The notes under the pieces: generated by a model
Told to the model about the DNA's origin: nothing
Databases searched by the model: none
What the model saw: the letters and a program-made list of their open reading frames with translations, nothing else
Assembly (NCBI GenBank): GCA_038496445.1
Contig: JALMLS010000332.1
Coordinates: forward strand, 1-64,000
Source: Trichosphaerium sp. ATCC 40318
Taxonomy: Eukaryota > Discosea > Flabellinia > Trichosidae
Length of the DNA: 64,000 nucleotides
Direction: 5' to 3'
In this document: positions 33,785-45,818 of the stretch, piece by piece
Numbering within the stretch: the first letter of the stretch is position 1
Layout of the letters: each line of letters begins with the position of its first letter
Position numbers and translations under genes: made by a program

Positions 33785-36700
33785 TTAGTATATGTACTGC
33801 TCCTGTCTTTCCATTTCGAACCTCGTCTTTAGTTTCTTCGCAACATCTGTGAATGTACGTTCTACACCAGTACCAGCGGTAGCAGATGTCTCCATATAAA
33901 CCCATCGATGTCTTTGTGCTAGAGCTGACGCTTCTTCATAGTCAACTCTTCTGTTATGATGAAGATCAATTTTGTTTCCGACCAAAATCTTTACAGCATT
34001 CAACTCAACATTCTCAGCAACTTTTGTCATCCATTTCTCAGCCTATGTAGTCATGTTATTAGTACTTAGTATACACAGATAGGTACGTACATTTTGGAAA
34101 GATTGAGGAGCTGTTACATCAAAAACAACTAATACAGCATTTGTATTGCGATAGAAAGGGCTGGTGATTGCATCAAAGCGTTCTTGACCTAAAGGAAGTT
34201 TAAGTAAAATTATTATAACACTTCTTCGATTTTACGTACCACACGTATCCCATACCCTCATTGCGATAGTAGCATTATCAACTTCCATAACCTTTTCTTT
34301 CTAAACAAGCCATAAGCACAAGTTTTTTGAAGCTTTAACAAAATTTCCTTACATAATCAAGCCCAACGGTAGCAGTTGTCGCAACTGCTGCACCCTCAGT
34401 ATGACGAAGAATAAGCGTTGTCTTTCCTACATTCGCATCACCAAGAAGGAGAACCCTATGGAGGAGATTAGGACGTAATCGAAAGAGGCTGAGTTGACAA
34501 AAAAGTACGTACTTGCAAGGTAAGTCGCCATAGTCTGAACCAGCTTCAGAGTCGTTTTGAACTGATAGTGGCTTCTTTGGGTACTTTTTCTTTTTGAAAA
34601 GAGTAGCACAAAACGATTTAGTACGTTCGTGGTTGTGTAGCTTTTTGAATGCAAAATCAACTTCTTGAGCTTCGCCAGTATACTGTGGTGAATTCCTGAA
34701 AAGACATTAGACAAAACCAATTGAAAAAAGGAAAAAAAAAGAGGAAGAAAAAACCGCTATCGACACGCTCTGTATTGAGGGTGATGTATAGAGGTTAGGT
34801 GTAGGTTATTTGCGTTGGGTTGGATACGTACTTTGAGTGATCTTTGAACCTACTCTTTGACAACTTCTTTTTCATTCTTGACCTCTTTGGAGAAGATAAT
34901 TGTTTTCTTCCTTTATCAACATCTCCTTTTTTTGTTGCCTCTACTTTTTTTCTTTTTGATGCCTTTTCTGGTTTCTTCTTACTCTGTCCTTTAGGTAATA
35001 CTAGAGCTGATAGTGATCTCTTTATCTTTTCAGAACTAGAAGAGCTCTCTCTAACGTGTTTAACTGAGTCACCGCTTGTCTTCTTATGATGCTTCTTACT
35101 CTTCTTGCTCTTAGTTTTAGTTGACTTGTTTGATCTACCAGAAGATGTCTCGTCTGTAACAACTGTATCAGATCTATTAGCAGCATGACGCGGTCTTAGT
35201 TCCCGATTCAAAGTTCCAACCAGGCAGTTACTATTCTAAAAAAGAAAGGAATAAGTCACAATTCAAAAAGTCAGAATCAAAAGAAAAAATCTGTTGGCAA
35301 CTTACTTCAGACTCGAGGCTTTCAATGATAGCGATATCATTGAATTTTCTCGCTAGATCCAACGAATTATTACCATCAGCGTCGTACGAGTCAACAGCTG
35401 CCTTTTCTCTAAAAATAGAATTAGAAATGAAAAAAAAACACTGTGATTGTTTTTATTTCTAGCACGTGATGAAATAAACAAATTTCAAAGAAAACGTACC
35501 CTAGCAGAAGGTCGACAACTTCTGCTTCGCCTGCCGCCACTGCAACGTGAAGTGGTGTTACACCAAAGGAGTTTTTAACGTTAACGTCAACTCCTTTTTC
35601 TGAGATCAAGAATTGACATACTTCAGGGAACCCAAAGGCTGCAGCCCAGTGAAGTAATGAATACCTGAAATAGTGTTAGCCAATAACAAAGGCAAGTTAG
35701 AGCGTACTCTTGGCGAACAGCTTTGAAATCGATGTGACCTCCAAATCTTTTGTAGTAGTTCAAGAGTTGAGGTTCTGTGACTTGCGGATGGTTGTCTGTT
35801 TGTGAGTTGTATAAACCAGGTTGTAGTCCAGCTTGATGAAAGTATTCAGGTGGCTGATGAACAGGATCGTAAGCAACAGAACTCATTTGCATCATTTGTT
35901 GGAGAATCCATAAATCTTCAAAAAAAGTTAGGAACGGAACTTCCGCAATCAAAATAACGTACTAAGGCTGTAAACAAATTTCTGAGGGTTGCCACTATCT
36001 ACACCATCAATGATTACGTCAACTTCGATATTTGTTTTATTTGGCATGAGCCATTCGCTTCCCTTTGGCAGTAGGTTAGAACCGTTTCTTCACGCGATTG
36101 TATGCATACCAAAGCTTCCACAAGTGGTGGGATTTGTACTTCACGATACACTGGGTTTTCTGAAGGTAACAGCTCACATCTGCATCTACCGAAATGTACA
36201 AGTTGAGAACGTGCCGGGATGTTCTCGCCTAATGAAAAATTACGATAACAAGAACATAGTAAAAGATTAGTTCGTACCCAAGAGACAAGCGGTAGATAAT
36301 GGTGGATCAGAAGGACTACTGACTTCAACGCTTGGTGGTACTATCTTTAAGAAAACACTTTGTTTGTTGGTGGTAGTATAAGTCTGTTCAACACCGCCAT
36401 TATCAGTTCTTCTCCTTTTTCTAACAGAATAAGCAGCATTTGATCTCTTATTTCCAGAATCGAACTGAAATTTCAAGTATTCATGTCCTAGAGTGATTAC
36501 ATCAGCACATTGAGGTAATAGGAGAAAATGTAAATCCGTAACGTCTTTTACGGCAAAGTCAGCAACTTTTGTTTATACCTATTAAAAGTGGTCCGTTTAC
36601 TCCTCGCTTGAACAAGCGTACAGTTAGAGTAGTTTTTGAGTTACTCACGAAATGGGACGTGAAGCGACTTGGTCTTAACTTGAATTGTAGTTTAGCTTTG

Positions 36701-38480
36701 ATTATAAAGTGCTCAGCTGTTCTTATTCTAAGCGAAATAATAAGAAGACAAAATAGGAGATCTCAAGAAGATATTATGTGAATTTCTGAAAATAACGAAT
36801 CCACAGTAAACTTTTGAAAAGAATTCTTGATTGCAGTAATCACGTGACAAAAAAAAATTGCCGTAACGTCAGTAAACAGTCGAGATCAAGTTGGACTTGT
36901 ACAACCAGACGAATTAAAAGCAACCAAACAACTAAAAAAAGGTATTTGAGAAAAAACTTACGGTGCGTCAATAGAACGGCATAGAAAGATCTCCGACTGC
37001 TTCTTTGTCACAATGGTGTTACCGACCTTGTATTTGGCAGGTAAGAATCGAAAATATTGAAAAAAATAAAAAGAACAGCGAATGTGGTACCGATATTGAA
37101 AATTCCACGTAAATATTCCCGTCTACTAGTGGTTCAGAGCTTTTCACAAAGTTATCGAGATTTGCTGACTTCGATTGAGGAATATTCGCGTCTTGTATGC
37201 ATTTGAGTCCAACATTGCGTAGAGATGTATCTACTTTAATTTCTACATACGAGTAGTGCGGTACTTTGTAAGAAACTCTAGGCTGAAAAAAAACCAGTTA
37301 ATACTACGATTGACCAAAGCTCAAAAACCAAAAAAGGTGATAGTGTTTACGATACCTTGCTTTTACCGCACAGCTTGAACTCCTTGATGACACCGCTCTG
37401 CATCGTCGAATCCTCAGTATCACTCCAAACTTCATCAGTAGGGGGCGTCAACTGAAAAAAGTTACCAAATAACCATGTCATCATCACTTACAGGTCCATG
37501 ACTATTGAACATCGGATCAGTCGCGCGAGGACCTATATGACCTTGATGGTGTCTTTGCGCGCCTAGAGAGGTATTGTATCTACATAAAAAGAGTCAGAGA
37601 GTTTTCTTAAAACAAACACGAAGCTTTTTTTGTGTTTTGTTTTTTTTTTTATTCTTCGCCCAATTTTATCTGTCTACACGTGCCTCATATTTCCTTGTAT
37701 ATGTGGCGGTTCTTGTTTAACATACATGCCGTCACTATGTCCCATTACTACAGCGCCTAAACCTTCAAAAAAGTTAGTTTACAAAAGCCTTTTTTTAATT
37801 CCGTCCAAATAATACCTGCAGGCGATGACGGATATCCTGTATGTTCCTATAACGATTACAGAGTTAATTCAAATTGCCATTTCTTTTTTTTCTAATCGCC
37901 TACGCGAAACTTACGTCTTTTGCCATATGCCTCTGTACATGCTCCAATTGAGTTAATAACTCAATGCCTCTTGCTATTTTAAAAAAGTGAGATTTACAAA
38001 ACGCTTTGCAGCAAATCTCTGTTTCGTTCTCCCTTACCGTAAGGGATATGCATTGCTTTTAAATACTCTAGTTTTATATTCGCCAAGTGCACACCAGTAA
38101 CGCCCTCACTACAGAAACAGCGTTAACAAAGTAATCCTAGTATCGCAAAAACTTTGTTTTCTTTGATGAAATAACCTCATGAAGAGCTGTACGAGATCGC
38201 CAAAACCATTTCTATCCAACCAGTCTCTTAATTCTGTTTGGTTCCAGGCCTCCAGAGGCTAAAACAAACGATAATTAATAAAAAAACTCGTCTCGATTGA
38301 TTTTTTTAACTTTGAAGCTGTAACTCCATAACACGTGAAGGCATTAACAAAACATAAGTTAAATTAACTCCATAAAGCGGTGTTTGTTACAAAGCCCATG
38401 TGTGGGAGTGTAGTTCTTTTATGCGTGCGCAATACACGTTTATTTTTGATGAGACCAAGAGCACGTACTTTGCCTTCCAT
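33785..38480 (-). CDS. SAM - TIG - ankyrin - Rab-like GTPase fusion (model)
   Basis: Read on the minus strand. A short first exon (MEGK) leads to a SAM domain (WNQTELRDWLDRNGFGDLVQ ... EYLKAMHIPYG). Next is an unassigned region with KPRVSYKVPHYSYVEIKVD and RFTSHFVSNSKTTLTVRLFK, which looks like a DNA-binding beta fold. A nuclear-signal-like SVRKRRRTDNG precedes an IPT/TIG domain (FGRCRCELLPSENPVYREVQ, IEVDVIIDGVDSG). Ankyrin repeats follow (YSLLHWAAAFGFPEVCQFLI; GVTPLHVAVAAGEAEVVDLL), then a Lys/Ser-rich basic tract. A 136-base intron joins in phase to a Rab-like GTPase: GDANVGKTT, WDTCGQERF, GNKIDL, ETSAT. No ATG precedes the GTPase exon, which argues for fusion. TIG plus ankyrin occurs in Spt23/Mga2, CAMTA and NF-kappaB-type regulators. 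The SAM end is the least certain. Confidence 0.6.
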
Positions 38481-38885
38481 TGTGGTGGTGTATGAAATGT
38501 CCCACTGAGAAGTATTTTGCTCATCTACTGCAAAGTCTGCCATCAGTGGCTTTCAACACATTTTGACTTATCCTTAAAAAAAAATAGTGCACAACTATAC
38601 GCGTATCATTCTCTAAACACCTCTCTAAATAAGCTAGTACGAATAAACGATGTATCGAGAATACAAACGATAGTAAAGGAGTACCATAAGTGATTCTAGA
38701 TGCGAAAAAAACAGAAAAAAACGAAAACGGCAAATCGTAAATGTTACGTTAACTTCTTTTTAAAAAAGAGGAAAACAAACCCGGTTGTACAAAAACTATT
38801 TTACTTTGAACAAACTCTTGTATGCACCTGCCTTTTTTACAACGAAAAAAAAGCAATGTACTGAAAATTTTTTCTCTTTGTTTCC
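38481..38885. other. Intergenic
   Basis: AT-rich gap between the SRP72 stop and the fusion-gene start. No coding frame is supported. Confidence 0.5.
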
Positions 38886-41800
38886 TTAACGCTTCCTACG
38901 TCGTCCACGTTTTCCTTTTCCTCCTTTGCCACGATTATTTCTACCTTTACGCCTATTGTACAGTTACAAAAGAATACAAACTGCAAAAGAAGCCAACAAA
39001 TGAAATGGTAACGGTTTTTCCCTTTTAGATCTTTTTTTTATCTTTCTTTCTAAAAACACGCACGTTGTGACGCCATCCGTTGTTGGTAAGTGTCCGGAAG
39101 ACGGAGTTTTCTTGTCTGAAGTCTTCTTTGGTTGTGAAGTAGCAGCTCTAAAAATCACGTGATAAATATAAAAAATGGCACGTGATAGAATTATCCGTAC
39201 GCTGGAGCGGCTGCGCCTTGGTGACCACGAGAACGTAAGTGCTCTGCACGTTGTCTTGCTCTCTTTGACTTTGTATTACGTTGCCAACGTGGAAGCCAAC
39301 GCATTGGATCAGGACCTTCTGGATCTGGATTTTGTGGTGGTTTATTTCTGCGTTTCTTCTTTTTCTTAGCTGCCTATTTAAAAAAATATGAGTTACTAGT
39401 TGATATACAACGTCAACAGACAATTGTAAAGAATTTGGAGTGAAAACAAAGCGCAGATCTTTTTTTTGATTTTTTTTCTTTTTTTGGTCTTAAAGTTACG
39501 TACAGCCTGAGCTTTTCCATCTCCTTTGGTTCCTTCCTGAAAAGGTGTTAGTATACGCAAGTATTAGAATTATATCTCGTACATCGTTTGTAGTTTTACT
39601 CCTTAATGAGAAGATTGGTCGCTTCTCGAGCTCTTCTGGGTTTAGTTCATCATCTTCAGCTTCAAAGTCAGGTATACGATCAGCATACTCTTTGGCTTTA
39701 TTGATATCCAACTCTGAGTAAACCAATGCGAGCAATGTAAGTGCTTCTATGCTGTTACTATAATTTTACTTAGCTCAAACTCGAACAACAAAATTTAAAC
39801 TTCGTTTTTCATACCCATCCGCTTGAAGAAGTTTTTCATAAACCTCTGCAGCTTCCTTTCTACGACCAACTTGCATCTTGAAATCACCACTCTTTCTTAA
39901 AATTTGAGCGTAAGCAGCGCTATCTTGAGGCTAGACAAGTCTGTTAATTCATATTCAAAAAAACCAAAAATGTACAAAAAGAAAACATACCAGCGTTGCA
40001 AGAGCTCTATCTAGTGTTTCTATGGCTCTATCGATATTTTTTAATGACATACATAATTCTACTAAAGTAGCAACCATGGCAGGCGTATTTTTAAGTGATT
40101 CAATAGACTACAACATAAAAGTAAGTAAAAAACAAAAAAAGTTTTTTTGCAGGTACCTCAAGTGTTTCTATGACTTTTTCTGTGTTATTATCGTTTAATT
40201 GAAGTTGTGCCAAAGTAAGCTTAGCTTGTGCGCTATGACCTGGATTATTTTTAATGTGTTCCTATTATAAAAATTAGCTGAAATCTTTGAAGTCTTGATT
40301 TGGTAGGCGTACCTCTAAATGGCGCAAAACTTTGTCTGGTTTTCCTTCTTTTAAGAATACAGAAGCCAATAGTACAGGTGGAATTTCACTCTTTGGTTGA
40401 GCTGCTTCAATTTTTTTGATAGAGTTTCTTGCAGCTTGCAACTAAAATATCATTGATGAGTTAAAACGCGTAAAAAAATAAAAAAAAGCAGTGAAACATC
40501 TCGAGAGATGTTATTCCACTTGTTTGGGGTTAATGTTATCGTACCTTATGCATATCAATCTCTACGAGACATTTATTCAATACTGCTGTACTTTGTTGCT
40601 CAGGTGTTAGTTTTTCAAAGATTTTTGTGTCAACAAGTTTTTTTAATTTTCTCAAAGATTTCTGTTTTGATCCATGACCAGATGCAGCCATGTTATTATT
40701 AGAAACAGCCACTACTTGGGTCTCAGGCTTTCTAATACGATGCGTTAATAAGCGAAAAAAGGTCACTGAAGTCATTAAAGTATGAAAAGCCCAACGTACG
40801 TTGGAGACGAAAGTAGCTTCTCGTATATTGCTACAGCTTTCTCTGTTTCTCCTTTGGCTTGTAGTCTATAGGCAAGTTGTGCTCTGATGATAGCAGACTG
40901 ATATTCAATCTCCTTTTCATCTTCACCATCTTCAGTTAAAGTAGTCTCACAAAGCTCTAAAAAAAACCAGCATAAGTCACAGAAATAAGAGAACTCTCTT
41001 TGTTTGTCTTCTCGAAGTCTTGCTTTGAACTATTTTTTTTTCTTTGTTTTGGATGGTACTCAGTCAGTAACGTAGATATCGACACGGCATCAATTCCGTC
41101 CGCCCGTTCGCAATGCATCATAGTACAAACACAAGAATCCAAAAAAAAAAACGTTCAAAAAAAACTTGTAAAAAAAACGTACTTATTGCCTTCTCTAAGT
41201 ACTCAATACTCTTTTCTACATTTTCTTCAGCACATGCAGCATTAAAACAAAATTCATAGGACTCTTCCATAGCATCCTACTAAGGTGTAAGGGAGGTAAA
41301 AGATGAAAACTAAAATATTCTTTTTTTGACATACAGTGTTGCTTGAAATGAATTTTGTTGCTTTAGTTCTTTCTTCAGATAGCGTTAACGCTGATAAAAG
41401 GTTTGTCTTAAGTTCTACGGTTGTCGTGTCGGATTCTTTAAACAATTTTGTGTATAGCTCTGCACAGCGCTTATAATCGTGTAGGCGGGAGTACTGTATC
41501 TGATGTTAGCGTCGTCGGGTACATTTGGGAAACAAAGTAATGTGGAATACAGAAATGTCTTTAAACTATGAACGTACGATTTGTGCGCGTAGTTTGAGTA
41601 CTCTTGTATCATCCTCTTCACGTTGTATGGTTTTGAGCGCCTCACGGTATTTTCCGAGGCGAAACTCGACGTATGCTGTCTCGAATACTTAAGGGTGTCA
41701 GAAAACGCGTTATGGACGATTATAGAATAAGTACCAAGTGTTTTTTGTAATTCTTTGCCAGATTTGTTTATAAAGTCTTGTGCTTGTTGAAACTTGCCAT

Positions 41801-42002
41801 CTTTGATGAAACAGATAGCTTTGCACTTAAGTGCGTCATTATCTTCTGGAGCATGATCCAAAACTTGTTTTTACGTTATAATCGCATATATTAGGCATAA
41901 AAACGCACTTTTATCGCAAATATGAATTGCTTTCGAATACTCTTCCTCGTTAATAAACTGGCTAAGGTCCCGGAACAAGTTTTCCAAGTTTACTTCTGTC
42001 AT
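38886..42002 (-). CDS. SRP72: Signal recognition particle subunit SRP72
   Basis: Starts MTEVNLENLFRDLSQFINEE and runs through about a dozen short exons of TPR-like helices (for example APEDNDALKCKAICFIKDGK and EVYEKLLQADG). It ends with the SRP72 RNA-binding motif: KKKKRRNKPPQNPDPEGPDP followed by MRWLPRWQRN, and a basic Gly-rich tail GRNNRGKGGKGKRGRRRKR. SRP72 pairs with SRP68 on the SRP RNA and is needed for co-translational targeting of secretory proteins to the ER. The PDP..RWLP signature makes the assignment firm. One late intron (near 39150-39230) contains two CACGTG palindromes 22 bases apart. Confidence 0.9.
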
Positions 42003-42441
42003 GTTACGTGGTACAAGCTGAAAGTTCACTTTTGGTCAAAATCGTTCGCTGTCGAATATTCAAACGAAGTCATAGATCTAAATTCAAAAAACACTGGTGA
42101 GAAATGACACTCTCCAAACGACCTGGCTTTGCAAGACAAGATGTTGTGCTAACCCAGTACGTTTTTACAACATTTTGTGTCACTGTGTAAAGGTACGGTA
42201 ACAAATGCTCCAATAGAACAGAAACCTGATTACAATTTTTGTAGCGGCTGATAGCGCTAAATTGATTAAGATTGTTGTGATCGTTTGATATAGATAAGTG
42301 ACAAATCAGACAATAAACTAAATCATTACATAATTGAAAAAATTTTATTTATTTCTTTTGACTTGTTTCGAACCCGATTTCAAACGTCCTTTGTTAAACT
42401 TGTCAGCTTCATTAAAAGAGACAAAACAAAACGAAAAAACC

Positions 42442-44622
42442 TTACCTATGCCAAGGATAATATATACTTTTTAACGATGCATCCACTCCATAAGTGGTTG
42501 TAATATCCATAAAATTAGAGTTCAATCGTTTAAAACTGTACCGCGTATAAAAATCTATATCATCGTTTAAATGAGCTATAGAGTCTCCATGAACTTGATC
42601 AACATAAGCAACAAGATCTTGACGGAGTAATGACTGGTAATAAGCATCTTCTAATATCCGTAGACTATTAAAAATCTTATTGGCAGCTGGACTCTTGAAG
42701 AAATGAAGCGTTATTACATTAGCAACTACTGTGCCAACAGTGTTGCCATTAGTATTCCATCCTATGCTCAAATAAGTAAGGAATAAGGCAAAGCAAACTG
42801 AAAGAAAGAACACGTGATAGTTAAGTACCAGCGTAAGCAAAAGTATCCATGTTGAGAGTATTTTTGATAAACCGTGTTGAGAACGCATCCAAGATATAAA
42901 CCCAAGATCAGCTCCATTAGAAAATCTATTATCAACAAGTCCTATTGGTTTAGATGTTTTTACGAAAGATGCAAGAGTTGCATAGTCAGTAAGGTTGTGT
43001 TGTATCGGTTGATCTAAATGAGAAACCAAACGATTAGAATTTGAAAAAAATAATAAATAAAAAACAACAGTTTGACTCACTTGCAGCTTCAAGTTGATGT
43101 TGTCTGTTGAAGTTGTTAACGAGTAAAATGACATCATATTCAGTTTCTCCAGGTTTCATCAGTTGTCCTCCTGAAGCGACAACATGCTGGTTTAATGTTA
43201 AAGCCATACTTTGACCTAAAAGGAAAAAGGCTTTAGTTAAAGTTTGTGACATGAGTTGTATGCACAGACCTTCAAAATTTGGAATGTAGTTCATGGTTTT
43301 AGGATCTCTATATACTACTTTGAACACAGGCGAAACACCTTGTACATTTGATGTAGCTCGTGCCTAAATAACTGAATAAACAAAAAAAACCTCAACATTC
43401 GTCTTTACCAATAAAGTAAGTCCTACTTCGTCAGCACCAGGGTACACAAGATTAGGTAGATTGTACTCATCGATATATTTTTTTAAAGCATCTGATTCTA
43501 ATATATTCAATCCATATGCAGCATTGTCATCTAATGTGACAACCAGAGTTTCAAACAAGTTTGAATTATCTAAAAAAAAAGGTTAACATTCCCGTTACTT
43601 GTTTTCTTTTTCAACTGGTGTGGAGTAGGTACATTTTGTCTTCCATTCGTTTTGATACTCTAGTGCTTGCTTTGATACATTAAAATTACGCTTTCTTCTC
43701 CATAAGTAATCAGAGAAAATACTTTGTGGGATTTTTTTAGAGAATTCTGAGGCTAATTCTTCGTATTCCTTTTGTCCCGTTTTGATGTATCTTAACGTAA
43801 TGTTTATATGATTTCTTGCTTCAATAGAAACTTACTTTGCATGGTACCATGAATACTGAAAGAAATCTATACCATAGGGGTCCCTATTCGAATAAAACGT
43901 TGGTGGCCACGTGATTAAATGAAAAGTTCCAAATAATTTGTTTTGTGAATGAACTGACTGTAGCACAACATACCAGTACCATACATCCTCAAAATTGATA
44001 GTACTATTCTCAATTCTCATTACAGTACTAGATATATACAACTAAAGAAGCAATAAGGATCATTAAAAAAGAATAACAACAAAAAGTTGTCCTCTCATTA
44101 AAGCAACTAAAAGACTCTTCAACCACGCATACCTTGACGTTTGGATACATTTTTTTGTAATTTACAAGTGATTGTAGCCTCTGTTGTGCGTAGTTTGATG
44201 TCACGTTGCTGATACGCGATTGAATCAATCCACCAAAGATGAACCTAAATTGCACCTGTTAACGCAACTCCAGACTGCCGTTTTTCTGATTTTACGTCTC
44301 TAAGGAGATGACAGCGATGTCTGCTTTTGCGATATTGGTGTCAAGCCATTCGTCTAACGCTTTTATGTTTGGAGCAACTCGAATTTGCGGTAATAGGGTT
44401 TTTGGAGGCGTTATAATATTGTACGGTGTTGTACGCGCCAGATTAATAAAAGCATCCCTGTTTCGTTGTTAATTATGGCCAACGTACTCGAAAACCGCAC
44501 AAATGGCGTCGAGTGTACACTAATACGTACCTTGTGGTGAATCTTTCGTCAATTGGTAAGAAAAGCAATGTAGTAGCACTCGCTATATACGCCACAATCA
44601 GAAGTAACGCTAGCAAGCGCAT
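42442..44622 (-). CDS. Secreted DUF4127 family protein
   Basis: Begins with a signal peptide (MRLLALLLIVAYIASATTLL) followed by the family's FLPIDERF (compare P-L-D-x-R-P). Later landmarks fit DUF4127: ADIAVISLEMFIFGGLIQSR, YISSTVMRIENS, DVWYWTYYG, DYLWRRKRNFNVSK, LVVTLDDNAAYGLN, YPGADEVGLTLLAR and a C-terminal FYTRYSFKRLNSNFMD. DUF4127 proteins are known mainly from bacteria, function unknown; conserved Asp, His and Arg suggest an enzyme. About eight introns are present, two of them over 80 bases and containing CACGTG. The introns show it is a nuclear, long-resident gene even if acquired from bacteria. It is probably secreted or lysosomal. Confidence 0.8.
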
Positions 44623-44720
44623 TTAGTCGGTTGTTGATTGTCAGAAGAAAATTCTTGAATTTTTTGAAATTTCATCAATCTAGCTTTTGATAGATCTAAA
44701 CATCAACTACTATATTCGCA

Positions 44721-45459
44721 ATGGGTGGACTTCTATCGTGTAAACCATGTACGTACATTACAGATTACCGTATGGGCATTAACGGAAGATAACAGTGCAA
44801 AGAAGATTAATCAAACCACAGAGACGTAAGAGGCGTTTTGATAATGGGGTACGATACTATAATGTATGTTAAAAGAACATATGAACTGTAATAGTAATTA
44901 TGCTCTCGTTTAACTGTTTTTTTAATGAAATCAATCAAAAAAAAAATGACATTTCTTTCAACAGTTTACTAAAACATTGTTTTAGCAAAATGCGATCAAA
45001 GGTATAACCAACACATTTGGTGACACAAAAACCAATACGAGGAAGCGACGTACGTGTTTTTTTATAAGTTTCACGTGACATGGTTGTCTAAAACAACTTG
45101 AAGCTTTGTTGTGTTTGCATTTTGGTTCACATTTTGTGTAGGATTTCAACCTGAAGTTGAAGGTAATGATATTGATTCACGGCCCAGAAAGAAACAAAAG
45201 AAAGAAGGTAAAGACAATGATGCTAGTCCTCAGATAGCTTTTGTACCAAATGAGTTTGACCTTAATGAGCGTGAAAAAGTTCCTGTACTGGTAAACGCAT
45301 AGAATAAACACTATGTATTTATATCTTCAAACTAATAATATACTTTACTTTTATTTCTGCATTGCACAGAGCCCAAATCGAAGGTCATCACACATTGGTG
45401 ACTATAACTGTGAGGTTGTGAGCCAATCCGCCCTTCAAAATATTTACAGGTCAAGCTGA
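44721..45459 (+). CDS. Small basic protein, probably N-myristoylated
   Basis: The reconstruction starts MGGLLSCKPLQRRLIKP. Gly2 with Ser6 fits the N-myristoylation consensus, and Cys7 could be palmitoylated. Four introns join in phase. The protein of about 120 residues is rich in Arg and Lys, with repeated RKRRF words, a PRKKQKKEGKD stretch and a C-terminus ending QNIYRSS. No family is recognised. Dual acylation and basic patches suggest attachment to the inner plasma membrane; the basic motifs could also be nuclear signals. It is divergent from the DUF4127 gene, with 98 bases between starts, so the two may share a promoter. Confidence 0.55.
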
Positions 45460-45818
45460 AAAAGCTGATCAAGAATGTAGCTGATTAATAATTGTGTAAA
45501 ACTAATTATATTGGAAGAAGACACTAGTTTTCAGTGTTATCCGCATCCTTACAAGTTTGCGCTATATTTATACCGCGGTATTAATATATTTGTCCGTGAA
45601 AGATTAGACAAAACCTTCTGCTAACGCGGCAAGTGGATTTTCACTGAAAAATTCTAAAATACATCAATAATTTTATGGGTTTTGTAACAGCATGAGTGCC
45701 ACTATGAGTAGTTGTACACTATCCCTTGTTTTGCGATATGATGAATACCCGCCTATTTTTCCGATGAAGCCCTGATTTTTACCAGGGTACTCTTGAACAA
45801 CAAACGATTAATCACATC
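45460..45818. other. Intergenic
   Basis: Nothing beyond AT-rich sequence was seen between two co-directional genes. Confidence 0.5.

Noticed and set aside
34427..34720. A 97-residue minus-strand frame starting with a Met just upstream of the GTPase exons
   Set aside because: It is out of frame with the GTPase exon, which reads cleanly through the same bases in another frame.
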